The position numbers and the translations under genes were made by a program. A stretch of 64,000 nt of DNA from Frankiaceae bacterium (GTDB lineage: Bacteria; Actinomycetota; Actinomycetes; Mycobacteriales; SCTD01): contig JAENVS010000041.1 of assembly GCA_016650445.1 (NCBI GenBank), positions 83,316-147,315 of the forward strand, written 5' to 3'. Below the pieces are notes generated by a model, which saw nothing but the letters and a program-made list of their open reading frames with translations, was not told where the DNA came from and searched no databases. Positions within the stretch are counted from its first letter, which is position 1, and each line of letters opens with the position of its first letter. Shown here piece after piece: positions 25,095-33,750 of this stretch.

Positions 25095-25588
25095 TAGAGC
25101 TCGAGCCCGAAAGTGCCGCGGTAGAAGACGAGCGGCTTGGCCTCGCGGTGCAGCACGAGCTCCCGGACCCGCCCGATGACGATGTCGTGGTCGCCCGCGA
25201 CGTGAACCGCGTCGACGTCGCACATCACGGTCGAGAGCACGTTGTCCAGCGACGGGCCCCACGCGGTCTCGTGCCAGGTCAGGCCGGCGAACTTGTCCGT
25301 GCCCGTCGTGGCGAACCGCATGCAGAGGTCCTCCTGGTCATCCGCCAGGACGTTGACGCAGAACGTGCCGGAGCCCTGGATGAGCGGCCACGACCGGGAC
25401 GTGTGCGCCGGGCAGAACAGCACCAGCGGCGGCTCCAGCGACACGGACGCGAACGACTGACACGAGAAGCCGACAGGCCCCTCGGTGCCCATGCCCGTGA
25501 CGACCGTGACCCCGGTCGCGAAGGAGCCGAGCACACGACGCATCTCGTCGGCAGTCGCGGCGCGGTCCAGGTGATCCACGCCGGTCAT
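25094..25588 (-). CDS. hsaB: Flavin reductase component of 3-HSA hydroxylase, HsaB
   Basis: 164 residues of the flavin reductase-like FMN-binding fold: MRRVLGSFATGVTVVTGMG, GFSCQSFASVSLEPPLVLFCP, FCVNVLADDQEDLCMRFA, and the C-terminal HxxxGRV-type segment HDIVIGRVRELVLH. It supplies reduced FMN to HsaA. The ATG at 25588 overlaps the hsaC stop as ATGA; a GTG at 25603 would only add residues inside hsaC. Confidence 0.92.
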   Translation of the reverse strand: MTGVDHLDRAATADEMRRVLGSFATGVTVVTGMGTEGPVGFSCQSFASVSLEPPLVLFCPAHTSRSWPLIQGSGTFCVNVLADDQEDLCMRFATTGTDKFAGLTWHETAWGPSLDNVLSTVMCDVDAVHVAGDHDIVIGRVRELVLHREAKPLVFYRGTFGLEL

Positions 25589-26487
25589 GACCTCGCCTTC
25601 CACCGGTGCCCCCAGAAGCTGTCGGCGGTGATGTCCTCAGCCGTGTAGCCGTCCTCGTCGATGCGCCGGCCCTCGCAGCCGAGCTCGATGTCGCACCCGC
25701 TCGGCGTCGCGACGTAGAACGACACCATGTGGTCGTTGGTGTGCCGGCCGAGCGTCGAGCTCAGGTGGAACTTGTGCTTGTGCAGCCGGTCCAGCGCACG
25801 CCCGACGTCGTCGAGCTTGGTGACCTCGAGCATGAAGTGGATGATCCCGTTCGGCTGCCACCACGGTCCCAGCGCGAGCGTGTGGTGCCGCGGGTTGGTG
25901 CTCAGGAAGCGCACGAAGTAGCGGCCATCGGCGTCCCCACCCGGCACCATCATCGCCGGCACCCGGAAGGCGCCGCGGCTGCGGAACCCGAGCACCTGCG
26001 TGTAGAAGTCGTACGACGCCTGCGGGTCCTTCGTCGGCAGGACGACGTGCCCCATCCCCTGGTCGCCGGTGACGAAGGTCGCCTCCGACCGCAGCGGGGC
26101 GTGGACCAGCGCGGCCCCGTGGAAGATCTCGAGCACCGTGCCGGCCGGGTCCGCCGTCGTGACGAACTCCTGGACCCGACGCGCGTCGGCCTCCTCGCCG
26201 CTGCCCCACTTCACCGGCGACCCGGCGTCCTCGAGCCGGCGTACGACGTCCTGCAACGCCTGGGCCGAGCCGACCTCCCAGCCGACGTTCACCAGGCGGT
26301 CGGTGTCGGCGGGATGCAGCACCAGCCGGGCCGCGCGGTCGTCGACGCGCAGGTAGAGCGCGCCGGGGTCGGGTCCGTCACCGACGACCATGCCGAGCAC
26401 GTCGACGGCGAGCTCGCGCCAGCGGTCGAGGTCGGCGGTCTCGATGGTGAGGTAACCGAGGGAGTGGATCGCAGACGTGTCGGCCAT
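25585..26487 (-). CDS. hsaC: 3,4-DHSA extradiol dioxygenase HsaC
   Basis: A 300-residue type I extradiol dioxygenase of two vicinal-oxygen-chelate domains. Fe(II) ligands are visible as His147 (GMGHVVL), His217 (NGIIHFMLEV) and Glu268 (SGCDIELG), all in the C-terminal catalytic domain; a further conserved His-Tyr region is NDHMVSFYVATP. It meta-cleaves the catechol ring A of 3,4-DHSA. It starts at an ATG overlapping the hsaA stop in TGATG. Confidence 0.94.
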   Translation of the reverse strand: MADTSAIHSLGYLTIETADLDRWRELAVDVLGMVVGDGPDPGALYLRVDDRAARLVLHPADTDRLVNVGWEVGSAQALQDVVRRLEDAGSPVKWGSGEEADARRVQEFVTTADPAGTVLEIFHGAALVHAPLRSEATFVTGDQGMGHVVLPTKDPQASYDFYTQVLGFRSRGAFRVPAMMVPGGDADGRYFVRFLSTNPRHHTLALGPWWQPNGIIHFMLEVTKLDDVGRALDRLHKHKFHLSSTLGRHTNDHMVSFYVATPSGCDIELGCEGRRIDEDGYTAEDITADSFWGHRWKARS

Positions 26488-27653
26488 CAGATCATCGCGT
26501 CCTCGATCTCGAGCCCGAACGCGCCCTTGCCGTACATCGCCAGCCAGCGCTCGGTGTCGTTGGCGGCGTGGACGCTGCCGGCATGCGCATCACGCCAGGC
26601 GCGCTCGATCGGGTTGCCGCTCTTGAGCGACCGGCCGCCGGAGTTCTTGAACAGCAGGTCGACGGACTCGACGGCGCGCTCGGTGCCGCGCACCTGGTCG
26701 CGACGGGCCCGCAGCCGCAGCTCCTTCGGGATCTCCTCGCCGGCCTCGGTGTAGCGCATCTCCTCGCGGGTGTTGCCGATGAGCTGCAGCCAGGCCGCGT
26801 CGATGTCGGAGGCAGCACGGGCGACCCGTACGTGGGCGAACGGGTCCTGCGCGACCTTCTGGCCGCCGTAGGAGACCCGCACCCGCTCGCGCATCGTCTC
26901 GACGTGGGAGTCGTACGCACCCTGTGCCATCCCGATGATGGGCGCGGTGATCGTGTTGCTGAAGATCGTGCCGAACGGCAGCTTGTAGAGCGCTGACCCA
27001 TTCACTTCTTGGCCGGGGCACTTGAGCGCGCTGACGTCGTTGAAGCTCAGCCCGCGGTGCGAGGGCACGAACGCCTTCTCGATGACGATGTCGTTGCTGC
27101 CGGTGGCGCACAGGCCCATGACGTCCCAAACGTCGGCGATCGTGTAGTCGCGGCGCGGAATGAGGACGGTCAGGAAGTCGACCGGCTTGCCCTCGGGCCC
27201 GACGACGAGCGCGCCGAGCAGCACCCACTGGCAGTGGTCGCAGCCGGACGAGAAGCTCCACCGGCCGGTCAGCTCGTAGCCGCCGTCGACGGGGGTGAGC
27301 TTGCCCATCGGTGCGTACGACGACGAGACCAGCGTGTCGGGGTCGTCGCCCCAGACCTCCTTCTGCGCGGCGTCCGGGAAGAGCCCGAGCTGCCACGGGT
27401 GGACGCCGACGACGCTCGACACCCAGCCGGTCGAGCCGTCGGCCGCCGCGATGGCCTTGATGACCTCGTAGAAGTCGCAGGGGTCGCCCTCGGCGCCGGC
27501 GTACCGCTTGGGCTGCAGCATCCGGAACACACCCGCGGCGGTCAGCTCGGCGATCGACTCGGCCGGCACCCGCCGGGCCTGCTCGGCGGCGATGGCCCGC
27601 TCACGAATGGCGGGAAGCAGGTCCTGGACCGCCTCGAAGACCTTGCTGGGCAT
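26487..27653 (-). CDS. hsaA: 3-HSA hydroxylase oxygenase HsaA
   Basis: A 388-residue flavin-dependent monooxygenase with acyl-CoA dehydrogenase fold: ESIAELTAAGVFRMLQPKRY, GSTGWVSSVVGVHPW, LTGRWSFSSGCDHCQWVLLG, and C-terminal VDLLFKNSGGRSLKSGNPIERAWRD, which carries conserved His/Ser residues of the family. With HsaB it ortho-hydroxylates 3-HSA to 3,4-DHSA. The ATG at 27653 was chosen over a longer frame running back into the intergenic region. It lies 43 bases after the flavoprotein gene at 27697 with no operator between, so it is read from the KstR promoter at 29219. Confidence 0.93.
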   Translation of the reverse strand: MPSKVFEAVQDLLPAIRERAIAAEQARRVPAESIAELTAAGVFRMLQPKRYAGAEGDPCDFYEVIKAIAAADGSTGWVSSVVGVHPWQLGLFPDAAQKEVWGDDPDTLVSSSYAPMGKLTPVDGGYELTGRWSFSSGCDHCQWVLLGALVVGPEGKPVDFLTVLIPRRDYTIADVWDVMGLCATGSNDIVIEKAFVPSHRGLSFNDVSALKCPGQEVNGSALYKLPFGTIFSNTITAPIIGMAQGAYDSHVETMRERVRVSYGGQKVAQDPFAHVRVARAASDIDAAWLQLIGNTREEMRYTEAGEEIPKELRLRARRDQVRGTERAVESVDLLFKNSGGRSLKSGNPIERAWRDAHAGSVHAANDTERWLAMYGKGAFGLEIEDAMI

Positions 27654-27696
27654 GGGTGTCCTTCCGATCTGCAGTGCAACGGTGGTGCTGCTGACG

Positions 27697-29208
27697 CTAG
27701 GCACCGGTGGCGGCGCTCGCTGCTGCGGTGTCCCACTCGATGGGACTGCCGGCGGCAGCCCGACCGGCCCGACGGCCGAAGTAGGTGCCGTCCCCCAGGG
27801 ATGTGCCGCTCACGTAGCCCCACGACGCGAGGCCGGACGTCGAGCGGCCGGCGGCGTACAGGCCCGGGATCGATCGCCCGTCGAGGTCGAGGACATGGCC
27901 GTCGACGGTCGTCTCGAGGCCGCCGAGGGTAAAGACGGCCGCTCCGCTGCCCGGTGGGTCACCGGGGCCGCGGAAGCAGCGCTTGGGGTCGATGGCCGCG
28001 TACGGCGGCTCGAGCGGGCGCAGGAAACGCGACCGCTTGTGGAACAGCGGGTCCTCCCCCTTGGCGGCGTGCGCGTTGTAGAGCTCGACGGTCTTCTGCA
28101 GCGCGCCGGCCGGCATGCCGAGCTCGCTCTCGAGCTCCTCGACGGTCGCGGCGACGAAGTGCGGCCGCACTCCCCAGCGCTCGTTCTCGGGGACGGCCTC
28201 GTAGCCCTTCTCGTCGAGCACGACCCAGCAGTCGAGCCCCTGCCGGAACAGCGCGGCCTGCCCGATCCGGCCCGGGTAGCAGTCCTCGTTGATGAAGCGC
28301 TGGCCCTGGCCGTTGACGACCATGCCGTTCGCGGCCATCGCCGGGATCATCGTGATCGCCACCTGGCCGGCGGACATGTGACGGACGGCGGCACCGACGG
28401 CCTGCGCCATCCGGATGCCGCTGCCGTCCTCGCCACCGCAGCTCACCTTGTCGTGCCCGACCAGCTGGGGGGCGTGCTGGCGGAGCATCTCGTCATCGTC
28501 GACGAAACCGCCGGTGGTCAGCACGACGGCCTTGCGCGCGCGGATCGTCACGGGCTCACCAAACTCGCGCGCGACGACACCGACGACGCGGCCGTCCTCG
28601 ACGACCAGCCGATCGGCAACGGTGTCGGTCTGCGTGCGGGCGCCCGCAGCGGTCGCGGCCTCCTTGAGCTTGTCCATCAGCAGCCAGCCGCCGAAGTCCT
28701 TGACGGTCGGGCGATGACCGCGCGGCACGGGTACGGCGTGGGTCGGGAACGGGTGCGCCGCCTCGCCCAGCCACATCAGACCGTCCTCGGTCGGCGGCAC
28801 CCAGGTCGGCGCGTCCCACACCGTCGGCGTGAACGGGATGCCGCGCGCGACGAGCCAGTCGTAGTGCTCGACGCTGCCCTGGCAGTACGCCGTCACCTTC
28901 TCCTCGTCGCAGTCCGGACCGAGGGCGGCCAGCAGGAAAGCTTTCATCTGCTCGGGGGTGTCACTGAAGCCGCAGGCCTCCTGCAGCGCCGTGCCGCCCC
29001 CGAGGTAGACCTCGCCGCCGCTCAGCGCGCTGGCACCCCCGGGGCCGCTCGCCCGCTCGATGACGAGCACGTCGGCGCCGGCTGTCGCGGCTTCGTACGC
29101 CGCAGACCCGCCGGCCGCGCCGAAGCCCACGACGAGCACGTCGCACTGCAAGTCACCGGCGCCGACCTCGGCAGCGGGCACGGGCGTCACGGATCGGTTT
29201 CGCACCAC
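27697..29208 (-). CDS. FAD-binding dehydrogenase related to 3-ketosteroid dehydrogenases
   Basis: A 503-residue fumarate-reductase/KstD-superfamily flavoprotein: VLVVGFGAAGGSAAYEA (residues about 29-45), ERASGPGGASALSGGE, and C-terminal IPGLYAAGRSTSGLASWGYVSGTSLGDG. It lacks the GHAYPGPG end and the GYPDY tyrosines of the kstD at 16232, so it is probably not a standard Delta1-dehydrogenase. A Delta4(5alpha) or other ring dehydrogenase or a side-chain oxidoreductase is possible. It starts with GTG (29208 or 29205) and heads the hsa operon directly behind a KstR box, which implies a role in steroid breakdown. Confidence 0.78.
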   Translation of the reverse strand: MVRNRSVTPVPAAEVGAGDLQCDVLVVGFGAAGGSAAYEAATAGADVLVIERASGPGGASALSGGEVYLGGGTALQEACGFSDTPEQMKAFLLAALGPDCDEEKVTAYCQGSVEHYDWLVARGIPFTPTVWDAPTWVPPTEDGLMWLGEAAHPFPTHAVPVPRGHRPTVKDFGGWLLMDKLKEAATAAGARTQTDTVADRLVVEDGRVVGVVAREFGEPVTIRARKAVVLTTGGFVDDDEMLRQHAPQLVGHDKVSCGGEDGSGIRMAQAVGAAVRHMSAGQVAITMIPAMAANGMVVNGQGQRFINEDCYPGRIGQAALFRQGLDCWVVLDEKGYEAVPENERWGVRPHFVAATVEELESELGMPAGALQKTVELYNAHAAKGEDPLFHKRSRFLRPLEPPYAAIDPKRCFRGPGDPPGSGAAVFTLGGLETTVDGHVLDLDGRSIPGLYAAGRSTSGLASWGYVSGTSLGDGTYFGRRAGRAAAGSPIEWDTAAASAATGA

Positions 29209-29218
29209 GGCGACACAC

Positions 29219-29232
29219 TAGAACGTGTTCCA
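29219..29232. promoter_or_regulatory. KstR operator of the divergent hsa and SDR operons
   Basis: TAGAACGTGTTCCA fits TnnAACnnGTTnnA at all seven or eight fixed positions and has one asymmetry in the outer arm. It lies 11 bases upstream of the flavoprotein start and about 100 upstream of the SDR start, and could repress both directions. Confidence 0.9.
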
Positions 29233-29330
29233 GTTCTTGCGCTACCGTCCCCCATCCGTCGAGTGGTGGTTCGCGCCCCACTCGCGGGCGCTGGATCGGG
29301 GCGTAAGCCACCACTCAACGAGGGTTTGGG

Positions 29331-30134
29331 GTGCGCGTGGTGCTCGAACGATTTCGGTTGGACGGGAAGGTCGCGGTCGTCACCGGGGCGGGGCGCGGGA
29401 TCGGCGCCGCGACTGCCCTCGCCCTCGCGGAAGCGGGAGCTGACGTCGTGCTGTCGGCCCGCACCGAGGAGCAGCTGCGCGAGGTCGCCGCCCAGGTCGA
29501 GAAGCTCGGCCAACGGGCCGTCGTCGTGGCCGCCGACCTCAACGATCTCGACGCGGTCGCGGGGCTCGCCGACCAGGCGGTCGCCGAGCTCGGCCGCCTC
29601 GACGTGGTGGTCAACAACGTCGGCGGCACCATGCCGCGCGAGTTCAAGAAGACCTCTGTGCGCTTCCTGGAGGAGGCGTTCCACTTCAACGTCAGTACGG
29701 CGCACGCGCTGACGCGAGCGGCTCTGCCGCACCTGCTCGCCGATGGCGGGTCGGTCGTCAACATCTCCTCGATCATGGGCCGCGTCCCCGGCCGCGGTTA
29801 CGTGGCATACGGGACCGCCAAGGCAGCCCTGGCCCATTGGACCCGGCTCACCGCGGCCGATCTGTCGCCCCGGGTGCGGGTCAACGCGATCGCCGTCGGG
29901 TCGATCGCCACGTCCGCCCTGCAGATCGTCACGGACACCGACGAGCTGCGCGAGGCGATGGAGTCGGCGACCCCGCTGCGCCGGATCGGCGACCCCGACG
30001 AGATCGCAGCGACCGTCCTGTTCCTGGCGAGCTCAGCCGGTGCGTACGTCACCGGCAAGGTCTTCGAGGTCGACGGCGGTCTGGAGCAGCCCAACCTCGA
30101 CCTCGGCCTCCCGGATCTGGGAGACACGCTGTGA
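29331..30134 (+). CDS. SDR-family oxidoreductase, KstR-controlled
   Basis: A 267-residue classical [30 protein letters not shown], catalytic [19 protein letters not shown] (Ser, Tyr, Lys) and a C-terminal [12 protein letters not shown] segment. It starts at one of three closely spaced GTGs (29331, 29337, 29340); the first is given. It is divergent from the hsa operon across a KstR box and overlaps the next gene as GTGA. A hydroxysteroid or 3-hydroxyacyl-CoA substrate is the reasonable inference. Confidence 0.82.
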   Translation: MRVVLERFRLDGKVAVVTGAGRGIGAATALALAEAGADVVLSARTEEQLREVAAQVEKLGQRAVVVAADLNDLDAVAGLADQAVAELGRLDVVVNNVGGTMPREFKKTSVRFLEEAFHFNVSTAHALTRAALPHLLADGGSVVNISSIMGRVPGRGYVAYGTAKAALAHWTRLTAADLSPRVRVNAIAVGSIATSALQIVTDTDELREAMESATPLRRIGDPDEIAATVLFLASSAGAYVTGKVFEVDGGLEQPNLDLGLPDLGDTL

Positions 30135-31201
30135 GGCATCGCGTGGTTGCCTGGTCGACAGGCAACGTCGGGCGGCATGCACTCGCCGGGATCGACGCGC
30201 GGCCCGACCTGGAGCTGGTCGGGCTGTGGGTGTCGAGCGAGGCGAAGGTCGGGCAGGACGCCGGCCGACTCGCCGGACTCGACCGCGACCTCGGCGTGCT
30301 CGCGACCAACGACGCCGACGCGCTACTGGCGCTCAAGCCCGACTGCATCGTGCACACCGCGATGGCCGACCACCGGCTGTTCGAGGCGATCGACGACCTG
30401 GCGAAGTTCCTTCGCGCCGGCATCAACGTCGTGTCCAGCGGGCCGGTCTTCCTGCAGTACCCGTACGGCACCGCCGACGACATGGCCAAGCCGGTCATCG
30501 AGGCCGCGCTCGAGGGCGGCGCCTCGCTCTGGGTCAACGGCGTGGACCCCGGCTTCGCCAACGACTGGATGCCGCTCGTCCTGACCAGCGTCAGCGAGCG
30601 GATCGACGAGGTCCGCTGCATGGAGGTCCTCAACTACGCCACGTACGACCAGGCGATGATCGTCTTCGACGTCATGGGCTTCGGCCGGCCGCTCGACGCG
30701 GAGAAGCCGATGCTGCTGCAGCCCGGCATCCTGACGATGGCGTGGGGCAGCGTCGTCCACCAGATCGCGAAGGGGCTCGACGTCGAGCTCGACGAGGTCA
30801 CCGAGTGGTACGAGCAGCTGCCGGCGCCGGAGACGTTCGACATCTCCAGCGGCGTCATCGAGGCCGGCACCGTCGCGGGCCTGCACTTCGAGGTGCGCGG
30901 GATGCGCGGTGGGCGCGCGGTCGTCGTGCTCGAGCACGTGACGCGGTTGCGCGACGACATCGGCCCGGACTGGCCGCAGCCGGCCGGCCAGGGCTGCTAC
31001 CGCGTCGTCGTCTCCGGCGAGCCCAACTACACGCTCGACCTGCAGCTGCTCGGCACGGACGGCGACCACAACACCGCCGGGTTGAAGGCCACCGCCATGC
31101 GGCTGGTCAACGCGGTTCCGGCCGTCGTCGCGGCGAAGCCCGGCCTCCTGACCGCCCTGGACCTACCGCTCATCACCGGCAAGGGCCTGGTCACGCGATA
31201 G
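30131..31201 (+). CDS. NAD(P)-binding protein of the dihydrodipicolinate-reductase/amine dehydrogenase-like family
   Basis: A 356-residue oxidoreductase: N-terminal Rossmann start [57 protein letters not shown], and a C-terminal segment [20 protein letters not shown]. Actinobacterial homologues are annotated as dihydrodipicolinate reductase N-terminus or NAD(P)H-dependent amine dehydrogenase, but none in this branch has a firm role that I know. It overlaps the SDR upstream as GTGA, so the two form a KstR-controlled pair. Its stop is 15 bases from the convergent gene at 31217. Confidence 0.72.
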   Translation: MRHRVVAWSTGNVGRHALAGIDARPDLELVGLWVSSEAKVGQDAGRLAGLDRDLGVLATNDADALLALKPDCIVHTAMADHRLFEAIDDLAKFLRAGINVVSSGPVFLQYPYGTADDMAKPVIEAALEGGASLWVNGVDPGFANDWMPLVLTSVSERIDEVRCMEVLNYATYDQAMIVFDVMGFGRPLDAEKPMLLQPGILTMAWGSVVHQIAKGLDVELDEVTEWYEQLPAPETFDISSGVIEAGTVAGLHFEVRGMRGGRAVVVLEHVTRLRDDIGPDWPQPAGQGCYRVVVSGEPNYTLDLQLLGTDGDHNTAGLKATAMRLVNAVPAVVAAKPGLLTALDLPLITGKGLVTR

Positions 31202-31216
31202 CTGAGGCCGTTCGTC

Positions 31217-32302
31217 TCAGTTGGTCGGCATCAGGAACGGACGCTTGGCATCCAGGGCCTGGCAGCTGCGGCGGGCGGCGTCGCACGCCAGCAGCTCGTC
31301 GTCGACGTCAACCATGGCGATGTCGCCGTACGACCACGCGATCCAGGGATAGTGGTTCCGGGGTACGCGCCACACCTCCCCGCTACGCGTGTCGACGATC
31401 GCGGCGCCGTGGTAGGCGTCCGAGCCCTCGACCGAGAGGACGTAGTTGCCGCTGGGGCTGAGCCGGGCGCGGGGCTCCAGATCGGGATAGCGCGCCTCGG
31501 CACGACCAGGCGCCTTCAGCACCACTGCCTCGCGGCCACGGAACACCTCTACAGCGCCGTGCACATCGAGCAGGAAGAGGTCATCCGGGGCCGTGAGCAC
31601 CGACGTCTTCCCCGTGCCTGGGTCATGGCTGTACAGGCTGGGGCCATACCAGGCCACGCGCGAGCGGGAGACCTCCACGAAGTAGTTGCCCGCGGGGTTG
31701 TGGTCGCCGGAGAGCGCCGAAACGGCCTCCCCTTGCTTGGTACGCGAGACCTCGCGGCCCACCGCCGTGTCGTAGACGACCAGGTCCATGCCGTCGAACC
31801 AGGCGGCCGTGTCGCCATCCGGGTCTCCACCGGGGCCCGCCACGGAGTTGCGCCCCACGACGCGCGGGTGGCCGCCCCAGGGGTGGAACCAGACGTCGCC
31901 GGTTGCCGGGTCCAGGTACAGCGCGCCCGAGCGCACCAGGGCCAGCGCCCCCTGCAAGCGGTCGCCGTCCCGCCTTCCGATCGCTACCGGGGTCTTCTCG
32001 ACGACATCGCCGTGGTGGAGCCCACGCGCGTCGTACCAGACCGGTACGGCGCCCACGACGGCGCGCGGCGGATCAACGAACTCCAGTCCGTCCGACCCTG
32101 GACGATCCTGCCCACTGATCGCGGCTGCGGCGCCCACAACCACGGCCACCGCGGCTGCCGCCGCACCCACCAGCAGTCCGCGGTTGCGGCGAGCTCGTCG
32201 GCGTCCTCGGCGCACGTCGTCGGAGAGCGGTGCGGCCGGCATCTCGAACGCCTGGGCCACGGCGTGGAGCCGCTCGATCAGATCGTGCTCGTCGGAGCTC
32301 AT
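31217..32302 (-). CDS. Single-pass membrane protein with extracytoplasmic beta-propeller-like domain, partner of ECF sigma
   Basis: A 361-residue protein. Cytoplasmic N-terminus of about 50 residues ends in [11 protein letters not shown]. One membrane helix GLLVGAAAAAVAVVVGAAAA (about 55-74) follows, then a roughly 285-residue outside domain with repeated blade-like pieces (LYLDPATGDVWFHPWGG, LSPSGNYVLSVEG, IVDTRSGEVWRVP). The ATG overlaps the upstream sigma-factor stop as ATGA. Position and topology are those of an anti-sigma or sensor partner. I see no zinc-containing ASD motif, so the mechanism is unclear. Confidence 0.65.
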   Translation of the reverse strand: MSSDEHDLIERLHAVAQAFEMPAAPLSDDVRRGRRRARRNRGLLVGAAAAAVAVVVGAAAAISGQDRPGSDGLEFVDPPRAVVGAVPVWYDARGLHHGDVVEKTPVAIGRRDGDRLQGALALVRSGALYLDPATGDVWFHPWGGHPRVVGRNSVAGPGGDPDGDTAAWFDGMDLVVYDTAVGREVSRTKQGEAVSALSGDHNPAGNYFVEVSRSRVAWYGPSLYSHDPGTGKTSVLTAPDDLFLLDVHGAVEVFRGREAVVLKAPGRAEARYPDLEPRARLSPSGNYVLSVEGSDAYHGAAIVDTRSGEVWRVPRNHYPWIAWSYGDIAMVDVDDELLACDAARRSCQALDAKRPFLMPTN

Positions 32303-32811
32303 GCGCCCTCTCCTTCGGTGACCGGGGCACCGAACTCGGCGGCCAGCGCCCGGCGCAATGCAGCCAGCGCGTCGCTGGTTTGGCTCTTCACCGTGCCGGT
32401 GCTGATGCCGAGGTCCGCGGCCGTCTCCTCGACGCTGAGCCCCAGGTAGTGCCGGAGAGCGACGACCTTGCGCTGACCGAGCGGAAGGTTCCGGAGGGCA
32501 GCCCACAGGACCTCGAGGTCCTCTGCGGGCAGGTGGATAGCTGTCGGCCTTGCGCCTACGTCCGCCACGACGTGCTCACGGCGCCACGGTCTGCGCACCT
32601 GGTTGAGATGGCTGTTGACGATGGTCCGCCGGGCGTAGGCGTCGATGTTGTGCGCGCGGGACGCACGCGGCCACGCGGCGTACAGCCGGGCCAACGCGTC
32701 TTGCACGATGTCCTCGGCCTGATGTGGGTCGCCGCAGAGCAGGCAGGCCAGCCGGAACAGCTGAAGACGTCGCCGCGTGACGTAGGTCGTGAAGTCCTCG
32801 TCCACGTCCAT
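32299..32811 (-). CDS. ECF RNA polymerase sigma factor, SigE-family type
   Basis: A 170-residue ECF sigma factor. Region 2 is LFRLACLLCGDPHQAEDIVQDALARLY and region 4 is LPLGQRKVVALRHYLGLSVEETAADLG followed by TVKSQTSDALAALR, the HTH that reads the -35 box. The sequence start FTTYVTRRRLQLFRL is typical of the Streptomyces-style SigE family. The ATG at 32811 is used; an in-frame GTG farther up adds six residues. It is co-transcribed with its membrane partner. No cognate promoter was recognised. Confidence 0.88.
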   Translation of the reverse strand: MDVDEDFTTYVTRRRLQLFRLACLLCGDPHQAEDIVQDALARLYAAWPRASRAHNIDAYARRTIVNSHLNQVRRPWRREHVVADVGARPTAIHLPAEDLEVLWAALRNLPLGQRKVVALRHYLGLSVEETAADLGISTGTVKSQTSDALAALRRALAAEFGAPVTEGEGA

Positions 32812-32906
32812 CTTTGGACCCCCTCCCACGTTCAGACACGGCGCACGGGCGATCCGTTGGGTCGCTGGTCAAGACCTGCGGATGACCGCGTCAGCGGCGG
32901 AGTCCC

Positions 32907-33719
32907 TCAGGACCGGTCGCCTGGCACCTCTGCGCTCACGACGAGCGCCGCCATGCGCCCGACGACGGGACCTGACCCGAACCGGCGTTCCAGCGCCGTC
33001 CCGACAGCCTCTGTCGTTGCCGCCAGGTCCGCGCGCGCCTCGATCTCAGCGCGAAGCGGCGTGCCTCGGCAGTAACCGCGCGCCAGGTCGGGGGCGCTCT
33101 TGCCGGTGCAGTCGAGCTCGACCGTGTCGACGCGTACGTCGTCGAAGCCCGCCGTGGTCAGGTCGGCGGCGATGAGGTCCTCGTCGTGGTAGCCGTGGGG
33201 CACCCGGGCAAGAAAGCTCGGCGGATCGTCGGGGAAGCACTCGGCCAGTGCCGCTATGACTGCGGTCTCGACGTCGTGGGTGACAAGCGGGCCCCAGCAG
33301 TTGAACAAGAAGTGCCCGCCCGGTGTGAGCACTCGTGCGATCCCGGCGTACGCCGCCGGCCGGTCCGGGAAGAACATGACCCCGAACTGGCACGCGACGA
33401 GGTCGAAGCTCGCTTCACCGAAGGGCAGCTGCATCGCGTCGGCCTGCCGCCAGGTCGCCGTCGGCACCCGCGCCGACCCGACGTCGACCATCGCGACGTT
33501 GAGATCGGTCGCCGTGATGTGAGCCCCGGGCAGAGTCGCTGTCATCGCCCGGGTGAGTACGCCCGTCCCCGCAGCGAGCTCAAGGACGACCCTCGGTCGG
33601 TGGCGAGCAACCCGCGAGGCCAGGTCGTCGGCGTACGGCTGGAAGACCGCGGGCACGAGGTACTCGTCGTACGCCGTGGACATGTCCTCGGCCCATACGC
33701 GACTCGCCTCGTCTGGCAC
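32907..33719 (-). CDS. Class I SAM-dependent methyltransferase
   Basis: A 270-residue methyltransferase: SAM motif I VVLELAAGTGVLTRAM (about residues 44-59), acidic loop ITATDLNVAMV, motif DAMQLPFGEASFDLVACQFGVMFFPD and post-motif LTPGGHFLFNCWG. It belongs to the Methyltransf_11/UbiE-like group. The C-terminal part is family-variable and the substrate is not evident. It starts with GTG at 33719 and stands alone between the sigma pair and the esterase. Confidence 0.8.
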   Translation of the reverse strand: MPDEASRVWAEDMSTAYDEYLVPAVFQPYADDLASRVARHRPRVVLELAAGTGVLTRAMTATLPGAHITATDLNVAMVDVGSARVPTATWRQADAMQLPFGEASFDLVACQFGVMFFPDRPAAYAGIARVLTPGGHFLFNCWGPLVTHDVETAVIAALAECFPDDPPSFLARVPHGYHDEDLIAADLTTAGFDDVRVDTVELDCTGKSAPDLARGYCRGTPLRAEIEARADLAATTEAVGTALERRFGSGPVVGRMAALVVSAEVPGDRS

Positions 33720-33750
33720 GCCTCGAACCTAGTCCCGGCAGGTGATTCGC

